DNA of 64,000 nt from Nocardioides sp. REDSEA-S33_B3. GTDB taxonomy: Bacteria > Actinomycetota > Actinomycetes > Propionibacteriales > Nocardioidaceae. Positions 49,952 through 61,247 of the stretch are shown in pieces. A model generated the notes under the pieces. It saw only the letters and a list, made by a program, of their open reading frames with translations. It was not told where the DNA came from and ran no database searches. How positions within the stretch are numbered: the first letter of the stretch is position 1; every line of letters starts with the position of its first letter. Location: contig LUPK01000059.1 in NCBI GenBank assembly GCA_001627335.1, forward strand, positions 124,001 through 188,000. Reading direction: 5' to 3'. Made by a program: the position numbers and the translations under genes.

Positions 49952-50662
49952 ATGCTGACCCGATCCCTCGCCACCGTGGCCGTGCTGGCCGCCCTGGGCT
50001 CCCTCGCCGCGTGCGGCTCCGAGGACGACTCCGCCACCGACGACCCGACCACCACGGCGTCGAGCGAGGGCGGCAGCGGCTCGTTCGAGCCCGCCGCGGA
50101 GGGTGAGTGCGCCTACCCCTCCGACGGCAACCCTGCGGTCGAGGGCGTCGACGCGCCGTCGGCCGACCCGACGGTCGAGGGCGAGGTCGAGGTCAGCATC
50201 ACCACCAACGTCGGGGACATCGATGCGGTGCTCGACGCCGACACGACGCCCTGCACGGTCAACTCGTTCGTGTCGCTGGTCGATCAGGGCTACTTCGACG
50301 GCACCGAGTGCCACCGCCTGACGATCGCGCCGAGCACGATCTTCGTGCTGCAGTGCGGTGACCCGACGGCCACCGGCACCGGCGGTCCGGGCTACACCAT
50401 CCCCGACGAGCTCAGCGGCGAGGAGACCTACCCCGCCGGCACGCTCGCGATGGCCAAGACGCCCTACCCCGACTCCGGCGGCTCGCAGTTCTTCATGGTC
50501 TACGAGGACACCCCGCTGCCGCCGAACTACACCGTCTTCGGCACCGTCGACCCCGAGGGCGTCGAGGTGCTGCGCGAGATCGCCGAGAAGGGCACCGCCG
50601 ACGGCGGCCCGGACGGCCCTCCGACCGAGACCGTGGAGCTGGAGTCGGTCACCGCCGGCTGA
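49952..50662 (+). CDS. Cyclophilin-type peptidyl-prolyl isomerase, lipoprotein
   Basis: Predicted surface lipoprotein of 236 residues with lipobox LAAC (Cys21) and a Ser/Thr/Glu linker. The cyclophilin domain (about 75-235) shows CTVNSFVSLVDQGYFDGTECHRL, GGPGYTIPDEL, LAMAKTPYPDSGGSQFFMVYEDTPLPPNYTVFGTV, all in family order. It catalyses proline isomerisation of exported proteins. It is the second isomerase lipoprotein in the window, the other being the FKBP at 6930. Its stop overlaps the end of the convergent SDR gene by 14 bases. Confidence 0.93.
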   Translation: MLTRSLATVAVLAALGSLAACGSEDDSATDDPTTTASSEGGSGSFEPAAEGECAYPSDGNPAVEGVDAPSADPTVEGEVEVSITTNVGDIDAVLDADTTPCTVNSFVSLVDQGYFDGTECHRLTIAPSTIFVLQCGDPTATGTGGPGYTIPDELSGEETYPAGTLAMAKTPYPDSGGSQFFMVYEDTPLPPNYTVFGTVDPEGVEVLREIAEKGTADGGPDGPPTETVELESVTAG

Positions 50663-51533
50663 GGCCGACCCCGCTCAGCTCGACCGAGGCGTCCCAGCAG
50701 GCCCGCGCCAGCGCCGGGTCCGCTGCCGCCGCGCTGCGCCCGACCATCGTCGGCCAGCCCATGAACTCCCCGGGCCCGTGCGGTCCGATGTAGGAGTTGC
50801 CGGGCACGTCCATCGTCGCCGCGTAGAGCGTCGGCAGCGCCCCGCGCCACACCGGCATCCCGACGAGCTGGTGGCCCCAGGAGCCGAGCCAGCTGAAGAA
50901 CCCGCGCCCACTGCTGGCCGTGATGGCGGTGGCCGTGGACCCCGGGTGGGCGCCGGTCACGCGCAGCGTCGAGCCGCCCTCGGTCAGGCGGCGCTGCAGC
51001 TCGAGCATGAAGAGCATGTTGGCGAGCTTGGAGGCGGCGTACGCGGCGTACGGCTTGTAGGTGCGCCTCGTCCACCCGAGGTCGGTGACGTCGAGCTCGC
51101 CGTGGCGGTGGGAGTTGGAGGACACCACGACCACCCGGTCGCCGATGCGCGGGAGCATCCGCAGCGCCAGGGCGTGGTGGCCGAGGTGGTTGGTCGCCAG
51201 GTGAAGCTCCACGCCGTCGACCGAGGTGCCCCGGGCGACGCCGAGGATTCCGGCGTTGTTGACGAGCACGTCCACGTCGCCGATCCGCTCGGCGAAGGCC
51301 TCGACCGAGGCCAGGTCGGACACGTCCAGCTTCTCGACCACGGCGCGACCCGGCCCGGTCATCGCGGCAGCCGCCGCGGCCCCCTTCTCCTCGTTGCGTA
51401 CGCCGAGGACGACCTCGGCCCCCCGGTGCACCAGCACACGGGCGGTGAGCAGCCCGATGCCGCTGGTCGCCCCGGTCACCACGAAGCGGCGCCCGCGCTG
51501 GTCGGGCACCGCGGTCCAGGGAGCGGTGGTCAC
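50649..51533 (-). CDS. Short-chain dehydrogenase/reductase (retinol-dehydrogenase-like)
   Basis: NADP-type SDR of 294 residues. TGATSGIG cofactor loop, NNAGI, a serine in VVVVSSNSH, and YAASK give the complete catalytic set. Overall layout resembles the WWOX/retinol dehydrogenase-like group common in actinobacteria. Substrate unknown. The GTG start lies 10 bases after the OsmC gene stop on the same strand, so the two are probably co-transcribed. Confidence 0.9.
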   Translation of the reverse strand: MTTAPWTAVPDQRGRRFVVTGATSGIGLLTARVLVHRGAEVVLGVRNEEKGAAAAAAMTGPGRAVVEKLDVSDLASVEAFAERIGDVDVLVNNAGILGVARGTSVDGVELHLATNHLGHHALALRMLPRIGDRVVVVSSNSHRHGELDVTDLGWTRRTYKPYAAYAASKLANMLFMLELQRRLTEGGSTLRVTGAHPGSTATAITASSGRGFFSWLGSWGHQLVGMPVWRGALPTLYAATMDVPGNSYIGPHGPGEFMGWPTMVGRSAAAADPALARACWDASVELSGVGLSRR

Positions 51534-51543
51534 GGACGCCCGC

Positions 51544-52029
51544 TCACGCCGACGGGTCCGGCTCGGGGGCGATCGAGTCGTCGGCGTCCGCGTCGGTCGA
51601 CAGCTCGCCGGTGCGGTAGACGACCGGGTCCCCGAGGGTGACGGTGCGACCGACGGTGCACAGGCGGTCCTGGATCTGGCGCACGGACCGCGGCAGCGCC
51701 TCGCGGGCGGCGTCGCCGCCCTCGCCCTCGGGGAACGTCACGTCGAAGGTCACCGTGAGACCGGTGAGGTGGTTGCCGCCCTCGTCACGCACCTTGTGCC
51801 CCTCGGCGTGCGCCGCGAAGGAGGCGAAGGGCGCCCGCTTGCCCGTGAGGTGGTCCAGGTCGATCGCCCCACAACCGGCGAGCGCGGCCAGCAGCAGCTC
51901 CACCGGGGTGAAGTCGGGGTCCTCGCCGCCACCGATGGGCAGCACTCCCCCACGGCCGTTGGTGGCCTTGTAGCGGTGCTCCCCGATCCGGACCATGTCG
52001 ATCGCGCGCAGCGTGTCGTCGTCAGCCAT
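51544..52029 (-). CDS. OsmC/Ohr-family peroxide-reducing protein
   Basis: 161 residues with the OsmC fold: substrate-facing PDFTPVELLLAALAGCGAIDLDHL with the first redox cysteine, and DRLCTVGRTV with the second. The two-cysteine pattern is that of thiol-dependent organic hydroperoxide reductases. The ATG at 52029 begins MADDDTLRAIDMVRIGEHRYKA; the longer upstream frame runs through the divergent HesB-like gene and is a shadow. Ahead of the SDR gene in a likely two-gene operon. Confidence 0.9.
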   Translation of the reverse strand: MADDDTLRAIDMVRIGEHRYKATNGRGGVLPIGGGEDPDFTPVELLLAALAGCGAIDLDHLTGKRAPFASFAAHAEGHKVRDEGGNHLTGLTVTFDVTFPEGEGGDAAREALPRSVRQIQDRLCTVGRTVTLGDPVVYRTGELSTDADADDSIAPEPDPSA

Positions 52030-52132
52030 GGGAGCAGCCTGCCAGAGCGGGGTCACCCCGCGGCGACTTGATCCCGGGCGCCGTACCCGGCACGGTTGAG
52101 GATTCACCCGTACGCGAGACGGAAGGCGAGCC

Positions 52133-52417
52133 ATGCTCACCCTCACCCAGAACGCCACGCTCATCGTCAAGGAGATCGCCGACCAGTCCGGCGGCACTGA
52201 AAGCTCCGGCCTGCGCATCACCGCCGAGCCCGGCCCCGAGGCCGGCCTGTCGGTGACGACCGCCGAGACCGCCGAGCCCGGCGACCAGGTCCTCGAGCAG
52301 GACGGCGCCACGGTCTACCTCGACCAGGACGCCGCCACCATGCTCGACGACAAGGTGCTCGACGCCGCGGTCGACGAGTCCGGGCGCGTCGAGTTCGCGC
52401 TCGGCGTCCAGGGCTGA
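52133..52417 (+). CDS. HesB/IscA-fold protein lacking cysteines
   Basis: 94 residues with the compact beta pattern of A-type iron-sulfur carriers (LTLTQNATLIVKEIADQSGG, SSGLRITAEPGPEAGLSV, VYLDQDAATMLDDKVLDAAVDESGRVEFALG). The three cysteines that bind the cluster in IscA are absent; the protein has no cysteine at all. It is therefore unlikely to carry iron-sulfur clusters in the known way. The ATG is preceded by GGAAGGCGAG. Actinobacteria have such proteins, of unknown function. Confidence 0.82.
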   Translation: MLTLTQNATLIVKEIADQSGGTESSGLRITAEPGPEAGLSVTTAETAEPGDQVLEQDGATVYLDQDAATMLDDKVLDAAVDESGRVEFALGVQG

Positions 52418-52509
52418 CCCTGGACACCCCGGGCTGACCCAGCCCCCCGCAGGACCTCCGGCCGACCGGGACGAGGGACCTGGTGGATCCCCTGGCAGGA
52501 TCGGGAGCC

Positions 52510-53517
52510 ATGAGCACCCGCACCCGCGAGATCCACCTGGCCCGCCGCCCGGTCGGCCGACCTGTTCCCGACGACTTCTCCCTCGTCGAGGTCGAGCTGC
52601 CCGCCCCGGGGCCGGGTCAGGTCCTGGTCCGCAACACCGTGCTGTCGGTCGACCCCTACATGCGCGGCCGGATGAACGACACCGAGTCCTACGTCGAGCC
52701 CTACGCGCTCGGCGCGCCCATGGAGGGCGGCGCCATGGGCGAGGTCGTGGCCAGCGAGGACCCGTCGCTGTCGGTCGGCGACGTGGTCAACCACATGGCC
52801 GGCTGGCGCGAGCACGCCCTCCTCGACGCCCGCGAGGCCCGACGGGTCGACGCGAGCCGGGTCCCGGCGTCGGCGTACCTCTCGGTGCTCGGCATGCCCG
52901 GGCTCACCGCCTACGTCGGGCTGACCCGGATCGGGCGGCTGGCCGAGGGCGAGGTCGTGCACGTCTCCGGCGCCGCCGGTGCCGTCGGGTCCCTGGCGGG
53001 ACAGATGGCGAAGCTGCTCGGCGCCTCGCACGTCACCGGCTCGGCCGGCTCCGCCGAGAAGGTCGCCTGGCTGACCGACGAGCTCGGCTTCGACGCCGCC
53101 TACGACTACCGCGACGGCGACCTGGTCGGACAGCTCGGGACCGCGCTCGACGGACGTCGTATCGACGTCTACTTCGACAACGTGGGTGGCGACCACCTCG
53201 AGGCCGCCATCGAGCACATGGCCGACTTCGGCCGGATCGCGGCCTGCGGCGCCATCGCGACGTACGACGCCACCGAGCCGCCCCCGGGGCCACGCAACCT
53301 CACCCGCGTCGTCCAGCGCCGCCTGAACATGACCGGTTTCATCGTCACCGACCACCGCGACGCGGCCTCGGAGTTCTACCGCACCGTCGGCGGCTGGCTG
53401 GCGGAGGGGAAGCTGGTCGCCCGCGAGACCCACGTCGACGGGCTGGACCGCGCCGTGGAGGCGTTCCTCGGCCTCGGCACCGGCGGCAACACCGGCAAGA
53501 TGCTCGTGCGGCTCTGA
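52510..53517 (+). CDS. NADP-dependent oxidoreductase (medium-chain, prostaglandin-reductase-like)
   Basis: Zinc-free medium-chain reductase of 335 residues. N-terminal catalytic domain with LSVDPYMRGRMNDTESY, and a Rossmann domain with VHVSGAAGAVGSLAGQMAKLLGA and VYFDNVGGDHLEAAI. C-terminal GGNTGKMLVRL is typical of the alkenal/prostaglandin reductase branch. It probably reduces alpha,beta-unsaturated carbonyls. ATG at 52510, with GGGAG just upstream. Confidence 0.92.
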   Translation: MSTRTREIHLARRPVGRPVPDDFSLVEVELPAPGPGQVLVRNTVLSVDPYMRGRMNDTESYVEPYALGAPMEGGAMGEVVASEDPSLSVGDVVNHMAGWREHALLDAREARRVDASRVPASAYLSVLGMPGLTAYVGLTRIGRLAEGEVVHVSGAAGAVGSLAGQMAKLLGASHVTGSAGSAEKVAWLTDELGFDAAYDYRDGDLVGQLGTALDGRRIDVYFDNVGGDHLEAAIEHMADFGRIAACGAIATYDATEPPPGPRNLTRVVQRRLNMTGFIVTDHRDAASEFYRTVGGWLAEGKLVARETHVDGLDRAVEAFLGLGTGGNTGKMLVRL

Positions 53518-53560
53518 CCCCCGAGGGGGCCAGAGCCGCACGTGTGCTGCCGGCGGGGCG

Positions 53561-55348
53561 TCAGCAGCCCCGGCAGGCCGGGCCGCCCCGACCGCTGTCG
53601 AGGTCGACGTAGTAGTACTTCCGGCCGACCACGACCGACGACTGCGCCTCGCTCGGCTCGTTGATCTTGCCGCCGTTGCGACGCAGGCGCAGGTTGAACA
53701 GCACCTCGTCGTTGCTGGCGGACTTGTCGTAGGCCTCCTGCACGTCGGCGACCGACTTGGCGTTCCAGACGTTGGTCCACTGCGAGGCGCCGCCCATGAC
53801 GTTCAGGCTGCCGCTGCGGGCCCGCGGACCGATGCGGGTGCTGAACGGGACGTAGGACAGCGTGCCGTCCGGGGCCTTGAGCACGGCGCGGAGCTTGAGC
53901 ATCTTGCCGCGCTGGGCGGAGATGCCGTAGCGCCGGCCGACCTTGACCCACTCACCGCCGCGCAGCTGCTCGACGGAGCCCAAGCGCAGCTGGTCGGTGT
54001 TGTCGTCCACGGCACCGTCGGTGGTGATCGACTCGATCCGCACGTCGGGCAGGTTCGAGAGCACGTAGACGGTGTCGGCGAGGTCCCACGACGAGGCGAA
54101 GGTGATGTCGTAGTTGGAGACGTAGCGGTCGGCCCACGACAGCTCGAACGGCGCGCCGGCCTCGTCGGTGCCGGTGATGGTCCAGGAGAGGTCCTCGCCG
54201 CCCGGGATGATCGCGTCGAGGACGCGGTCGTGGTTGGCGATCTGCTGGCCGAAGGTCACGTCGGCGGAGTACGGCGTGTAGTAGATGTCCGAGGAGCCGG
54301 TGCGCGAGCGGTCCTCGTAGCTCACCGTCGAGGTGATGGTCGCCGCGTCCGGCAGCGCCCCGAAGGCTCCGCTGATGCCGGTGAGGCGGTCCTGGTCGAT
54401 CGTGCCCGTCGCCGGGGAGATGTTGGCGACCTTGAAGGGCGCGCCCAGCGAGTCGGGCTGGACGTAGAGGGCGTCGGCCGGGTGGAGGCCCAGGGTGGTG
54501 CCGCCCAGGAACGAGAACGGGTGGCCGAAGCCGACCACGCGGCCGTCGCACACCGAGGTCACGGTGCCGACACCGGCGTACGTCACGTCGCCGTAGGAGA
54601 TCGAGGCGGCGATGTTGCCGCCGGCGACCACGGTCTCGGGGGCGGCCTCGCGGGCACCGGTGCGACCGATGCGGCCGCTGGCGAGCGCACCGGAGGCGAA
54701 GTAGCCCTTGTCGTGCTTGGTGGCGTAGCGGTGGGCCTTGTCCAGACGGGCCTGGGAGACGCCGGTGACGCCCATGGGCACCGGCAGGGCCGTGAAGCCC
54801 TGGGCGGCCTGGGAGCGGCTGACGTCGCTGCGGCGCGCAATGGTCCGCGCGGTCTTCCCGTCGACCTCGACGTCCTGCTTCGCGCCCGGGGCGCGGCGAG
54901 CGGCGAGGTAGTCGTCCATCTCGGAGAACGGGGTCACGCCGGCGATGGGCGAGGGTCCCCAGCTCAGGCCGTAGGCCACGGCGCCGAGCAGCTGGCCGTC
55001 GACGTAGACCGGCGAGCCGGACATGCCCTGCCAGATGCCGCCGGCGCGCTCCAGGGCGGGGCTCTCGAGCTCGACCATGATCATGTCGAGGCCGACGGCG
55101 ATCCCGTCGTCGAGGACCCCGATGACGTCGCCGGTGAACTCCTCGGGGGTGGTGCCGGACTCGACGGTCAGTCCCGTCACGGCGTCGCCGCGCTCGAGCT
55201 GCGCGACGTCGTACGGCGCCGTGCAGTCGGGTGCCGGCTCGGCGGAGCTGGCCGCACCCCCGGTCACGGCGAGCGTGCCGAGCGACAGTCCGGCGGCAAT
55301 GGTGGCGGCCAGGGCCCGAGCCCGGCCCGCCTGGATCGAACGCGTCAT
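53561..55348 (-). CDS. Secreted SpoIVB S55-like protein
   Basis: 595-residue exported protein with a Sec signal peptide (hydrophobic residues about 13-30, cleavage near residue 36). The S55-type segment GIWQGMSGSPVYVDGQLLGAVAYG places the likely serine at Ser112. A GFGHPFSFLGG motif follows near residue 270, so serine precedes histidine, the reverse of B. subtilis SpoIVB. Proteolytic activity is therefore not assured. The C-terminal half is beta-rich and ends GGPACRGC. The ATG has GGGAGGA upstream. Confidence 0.8.
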   Translation of the reverse strand: MTRSIQAGRARALAATIAAGLSLGTLAVTGGAASSAEPAPDCTAPYDVAQLERGDAVTGLTVESGTTPEEFTGDVIGVLDDGIAVGLDMIMVELESPALERAGGIWQGMSGSPVYVDGQLLGAVAYGLSWGPSPIAGVTPFSEMDDYLAARRAPGAKQDVEVDGKTARTIARRSDVSRSQAAQGFTALPVPMGVTGVSQARLDKAHRYATKHDKGYFASGALASGRIGRTGAREAAPETVVAGGNIAASISYGDVTYAGVGTVTSVCDGRVVGFGHPFSFLGGTTLGLHPADALYVQPDSLGAPFKVANISPATGTIDQDRLTGISGAFGALPDAATITSTVSYEDRSRTGSSDIYYTPYSADVTFGQQIANHDRVLDAIIPGGEDLSWTITGTDEAGAPFELSWADRYVSNYDITFASSWDLADTVYVLSNLPDVRIESITTDGAVDDNTDQLRLGSVEQLRGGEWVKVGRRYGISAQRGKMLKLRAVLKAPDGTLSYVPFSTRIGPRARSGSLNVMGGASQWTNVWNAKSVADVQEAYDKSASNDEVLFNLRLRRNGGKINEPSEAQSSVVVGRKYYYVDLDSGRGGPACRGC

Positions 55349-55539
55349 CGCGCGGTGTCCTCCCTAGACGTGCGGGCACGGAGTGCGCCCGCTGCACATG
55401 GTGACGTGTCTGGGGCCACTTTGGTTGCCGGACACGGGCACAGATGTCTGGACAGGTTGGTGACGGTGGCCGTCCGGTGCCGGTCCAGGGCTGCGCCGAG
55501 ACGGGCCGACCGTGTGCTGGAGGGTGTGCCGGACGGACG
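55349..55539. other. Divergent intergenic region between S55-like and pepN genes
   Basis: About 190 bases without a gene. It contains TGTCTGG at 55408 and 55445 as a short direct repeat and the minus-strand ribosome site for the S55-like gene at its left end. Confidence 0.4.
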
Positions 55540-55545
55540 TAGGGT
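55540..55545 (+). promoter_or_regulatory. -10 box of pepN (leaderless)
   Basis: TAGGGT ends 6 bases before the GTG at 55552. Confidence 0.55.
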
Positions 55546-55551
55546 CGCTGC

Positions 55552-58035
<2,484 letters not shown>

Positions 58036-58038
58036 GCC

Positions 58039-58869
58039 GTGCGCCGTCCGGGACCGACCGTCCGCACGCGGGTCGTCGAGCACCTCGGCGACGGGACCGA
58101 GCGACGGCACGAGGACCGGCTGGTCGGCGAGGAGCCGTTGGAGATCCGCCTGGCGTGGCCGGGCGCCGCGGCACGGCGGGTGTGGGTCACGATGCGCACG
58201 CCGGGGCACGACTTCGAGCTCGCCGCCGGGTGGGTGCGGCACGAAGGGCTCGTCGGTGACCGGCCTGGCGACGTGGCGGGCGTCGGGTACTGCACCGACG
58301 TCTCGCTGTCCGAGGAGGAGCGCTACAACGTCGTCACGGTGACGCTGGCCGCTGCCCCGCTGCGCGACCCCGGCCACCGGCACGAGGCGGCGTCGGCGGG
58401 GTCCTCGGCCTGCGGGGTGTGCGGGTCGAACTCCCTCGCCGACGCCCTCGCGGTCTCCTCGGGGGCCCGGTGGGACGGTCCGCTGCCGACGCCCGAGGTC
58501 GTGCGTGGCCTCCCGGATGCCATGCGCGCCGCGCAGCAGGTCTTCGACCGCACCGGCGGCGCCCACGCGGCGGCGCTGGCCACCGCCGACGGCGAGGTGC
58601 TCGTCGTCCGCGAGGACGTCGGCCGCCACAACGCCGTCGACAAGGTGACCGGGGCCCGGGTGCTGGCCGGGCTGTCCCCCGCCGAGGCGTGCCTGGTGGT
58701 CAGTGGGCGCGCCGGCTTCGAGCTGGTGCAGAAGGCGGTCGCCGCCGGGATCGGGTCGCTGGTCGCCGTCGGCGCCCCGACGTCGTTGTCGGTACGACTC
58801 GCGACCGAGCACGGGCTCGCGCTCTACACGTTCACCCGGCCCGGTCGGGTCGTGGCGTACTCCAGGTAG
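58039..58869 (+). CDS. fdhD: Formate dehydrogenase accessory sulfurtransferase FdhD
   Basis: Transfers sulfur from a cysteine desulfurase to the molybdenum/tungsten cofactor of formate dehydrogenase. 276 residues. The catalytic CxxC is in SACGVCGSNSL. EEPLEIRL, TMRTPGHDFELAAGWV and REDVGRHNAVDKV are the family blocks. No formate dehydrogenase gene is in the window, so the client lies elsewhere. The GTG starts 3 bases after pepN, implying co-transcription. Confidence 0.94.
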   Translation: MRRPGPTVRTRVVEHLGDGTERRHEDRLVGEEPLEIRLAWPGAAARRVWVTMRTPGHDFELAAGWVRHEGLVGDRPGDVAGVGYCTDVSLSEEERYNVVTVTLAAAPLRDPGHRHEAASAGSSACGVCGSNSLADALAVSSGARWDGPLPTPEVVRGLPDAMRAAQQVFDRTGGAHAAALATADGEVLVVREDVGRHNAVDKVTGARVLAGLSPAEACLVVSGRAGFELVQKAVAAGIGSLVAVGAPTSLSVRLATEHGLALYTFTRPGRVVAYSR

Positions 58870-58872
58870 CGG

Positions 58873-59022
58873 TCAGCGCCGGGTCAGCCGGCTGAGGAGA
58901 CCGCGCACCCCTCGACCGACGGCCGCGTCCGTGGACGAACCCCCGGCCGGTCGGGCGCCGACCCCGGCGGTGCGGCCGCCACGACGACCACCCATGACGC
59001 TGGACAGCAGGCTTCGAAGCAT
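58873..59022 (-). CDS. Small basic hypothetical protein (49 residues)
   Basis: A short frame rich in Arg and Gly: MLRSLLSSVMGGRRGGR at the start and GVRGLLSRLTRR at the end, with a Gly/Ala/Ser centre. The two ends look like short amphipathic helices. GGGAGGA lies about 8 bases before the ATG, the best ribosome site in this part of the window, which is the main support. I do not recognise the family. It ends 3 bases after fdhD on the opposite strand. Confidence 0.6.
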   Translation of the reverse strand: MLRSLLSSVMGGRRGGRTAGVGARPAGGSSTDAAVGRGVRGLLSRLTRR

Positions 59023-59330
59023 CGAGTCGTTCCTCCCTCTCCGGGCCCGCCCGGTGCGGGCCTCCCGGTCACCGTGCCCGTGAGGGCCCGAGCCGATGCC
59101 ACCCGGTCGGGCGAGCGGGCACTGCCCTGGACGGGTCCCCACCGTTGCTCACGACGGGAGCCACCCCGACCTCCCCAGCCAGGTGCCGTGCTCCGATCGC
59201 GGACGGAACCGCATGAAGGCCGACTCGTGGTGGAAGTCCCGCCGCGACTGCTCGGCCATCGCCCGGACGTGCACTGCAGCCGACAGCGGGCCGCCGGGTC
59301 CGGGCCGAGCGATGTCGCTCCCGCCCCCTC
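59023..59330. other. Intergenic stretch before the 59344 gene
   Basis: About 308 bases. It holds the ribosome site of the small basic gene at its left edge. No other gene, repeat or RNA was recognised. Confidence 0.4.
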
Positions 59331-59336
59331 TAGGGT
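59331..59336 (+). promoter_or_regulatory. -10 box of the 59344 gene (leaderless)
   Basis: TAGGGT ends 7 bases before the ATG at 59344. Confidence 0.5.
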
Positions 59337-59343
59337 CCTGGTC

Positions 59344-60222
59344 ATGCCTACGACGCCTCCGAGGGCCGCCCGCCGCGAGCATGGCTGGAGCGCCGTGGAC
59401 CTCAGCACCCGGAAGTTCTGGCGCGCCGTGGGACGCCCGGTGGAGCTCGGTGGCGAGCATTCGTGGTTGCGCGCCCCCACCAGCGGTACGGGTCGGGTGA
59501 CCGACGCGTGGCTGGAGGCCGAGGCCGCGCACCACGGCGGCAGCGTGCTCCGCGACGAGCCCGGCGCCGGTCTCCTGCGCGACATGGCCGACCTCGACGG
59601 CCCGGGCTTCACCGCGGCGGCGCTGCGCCCCGAGATCCGCGACTTCTACGAGCACACCAGCCGCTGGCAGCTGGAGGTCTGGGTCGGGTGGTCGCCGGTG
59701 TTCTGGCCCGGCGGCGAGGTGGTGGCACGGCTCTTCGGACGGCGTCTCGATCAGCTGGCCCTCCCCATGCGGTCGCTGGACGTGGCGCACGGGATGGACA
59801 GCGCCGTCACCCCGATCCTGGACGCCTCGGGGACCCAGCAGGCCGCCGGGTGGACGCGCACGGTCCGGGCGACCGGTGAGCGCGCGTTCAGCGGCTCCTA
59901 CTCCAGCAGGCTGCTGCCCGACGCCGACCGGCGCAGCCTGCATGTGGCCTTCCCGCTGGAGGCGGGCAACGTCCAGGTGTTCCTGCGTCCCGACCACGGC
60001 GCGGACGGGTCGCTGCACCTGCGCTCCCCGGGTGGTGCCTTCGGCTCGGACGGCGCGTACGTGGTGGCCGAGGACGGTGGCATGACGTACGCCGCCCGGG
60101 CCCCGATCCGCGAGACCTTCCACCTGTACGTCGACGACGAGGGGGTGCTGCGCGCCGATCACGACCTGCGGCTCCTGCGCGCCTCCGCGGTGCGGCTGCA
60201 CTACCGCCTCGAGCCCCGCTGA
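59344..60222 (+). CDS. Conserved hypothetical protein
   Basis: 292 residues, cytoplasmic by prediction (no signal, no membrane helices). I do not recognise the family. Visible features: an early HSWLRAPTSGTGRVTDAWLEAEA, aromatic-rich IRDFYEHTSRWQLEVWVGWSPVFWPGGEVVARLFGRRLDQLALP, and a beta-rich C-terminal half. No classic catalytic motif. The start is supported by the -10 box. A membrane protein gene follows after 17 bases. Confidence 0.8.
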   Translation: MPTTPPRAARREHGWSAVDLSTRKFWRAVGRPVELGGEHSWLRAPTSGTGRVTDAWLEAEAAHHGGSVLRDEPGAGLLRDMADLDGPGFTAAALRPEIRDFYEHTSRWQLEVWVGWSPVFWPGGEVVARLFGRRLDQLALPMRSLDVAHGMDSAVTPILDASGTQQAAGWTRTVRATGERAFSGSYSSRLLPDADRRSLHVAFPLEAGNVQVFLRPDHGADGSLHLRSPGGAFGSDGAYVVAEDGGMTYAARAPIRETFHLYVDDEGVLRADHDLRLLRASAVRLHYRLEPR

Positions 60223-60239
60223 CCGCGACGGTCCCCTCC

Positions 60240-60899
60240 GTGCCCCCTCGCCTGCGCCCCCTCATCGGTCTCCACGTCGCGCTCCTCCTCGTCGGCGGCG
60301 TGCTGCTGCTGCTCGAGCCACCGACCAAGGGGTGGGCGGTCCTCGCCCTCCTGGTGTCGTACGCCGCTGGGCTGCTGTGGGCCACGCGGCACTCGGGTCG
60401 GCGTGAGCTGGTGGAGCTCGCGGGGTTCCTGCTGCTGGTCTCGGTGTTCCAGGTGCTGCCCGACTGGGTGCTGGCCGACGTCATCGGCACGCTGCGCTTC
60501 CCCGACACCGGTGGTCCGCGCGTCGACGACACGATCTCGCTGTCGATGGCGCTGATGTGGGTGCCGCCGCTCTTCATGGCCCTCGCCCTCGCCGGGCTGC
60601 GACCGGCACGCTCGGGCCTGTTCGCCGGCGCGATCTTCCTGGGCGCCGAGACCCTGGCCCCCGTCCTCGAGCTGTGGGAGCCGGTCGGCGACACCACACG
60701 GGTGCTGGGCGTGGCGGTCTACGTGCTGCCTCCGGAGGTGGCCCTGGGGTGGGCCGCCGCCGTCGCGTTCACGGCGACCCGCCGACGGTCCTGGGGCCTG
60801 CGGGCGGCCGCCGCCCTGGCCGTCTCGACGTTCTACCTCGGTGCGCTCGTGCTCTCCTACTTCGTCATCGACGTCGCGGAGTGGCGGGTCACCTGGTGA
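60240..60899 (+). CDS. Hypothetical integral membrane protein
   Basis: 219 residues with six or seven hydrophobic helices spread along its length (for example LIGLHVALLLVGGVLLLLE and a C-terminal FYLGALVLSYFVI). No transporter signature seen. One polar loop near residues 90-102 (PDTGGPRVDDTIS) separates two helix groups. Start GTG at 60240, 17 bases after the preceding hypothetical gene, so probably one operon. Confidence 0.75.
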   Translation: MPPRLRPLIGLHVALLLVGGVLLLLEPPTKGWAVLALLVSYAAGLLWATRHSGRRELVELAGFLLLVSVFQVLPDWVLADVIGTLRFPDTGGPRVDDTISLSMALMWVPPLFMALALAGLRPARSGLFAGAIFLGAETLAPVLELWEPVGDTTRVLGVAVYVLPPEVALGWAAAVAFTATRRRSWGLRAAAALAVSTFYLGALVLSYFVIDVAEWRVTW

Positions 60900-60916
60900 G
60901 GTGACCGACGACCACG

Positions 60917-61159
60917 CTAGGCCGGGTCGTCCGGCAGGTCGGCGAAGGCCTGCTTGGTGTCGCGGTACCAGCCCAACGCCTTGCGCGGTCGACGCCACCG
61001 AGCCTTCATCTCGTCCCGAGCGGGCTGGTGGGATGCGTCCCCGGCCTTCTCGGCCTCCTTGAGGTGGCGGTCCTGGGCGTTGATCACGTCGTCGGCGCTC
61101 TCGCCGCGGTGGGCGAGGTCGCAGGGGCCGCCGAGCTGTCGGCAGGTCATCGTCTTCAC
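60917..61159 (-). CDS. DUF1059-like small protein
   Basis: 80-residue protein of unknown function. The N-terminal MTCRQLGGPCDLAHRGESADDVI is the family hallmark, with two cysteines and a histidine that may bind metal. It continues with a helical QDRHLKEAEKAGD and a C-terminal WYRDTKQAFADLPDDP. The GTG at 61159 is favoured because GAGGAG lies just upstream; an in-frame ATG three codons later is the alternative. Confidence 0.85.
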   Translation of the reverse strand: MKTMTCRQLGGPCDLAHRGESADDVINAQDRHLKEAEKAGDASHQPARDEMKARWRRPRKALGWYRDTKQAFADLPDDPA

Positions 61160-61247
61160 GGGGTCTCCTCGGGGGTTCCGGGTGGGTTCACGCTACTGAC
61201 GCCTCCGGACGTGCGGGTGTGACCGGCGCAGTGTGCCCGCTCGTGTC

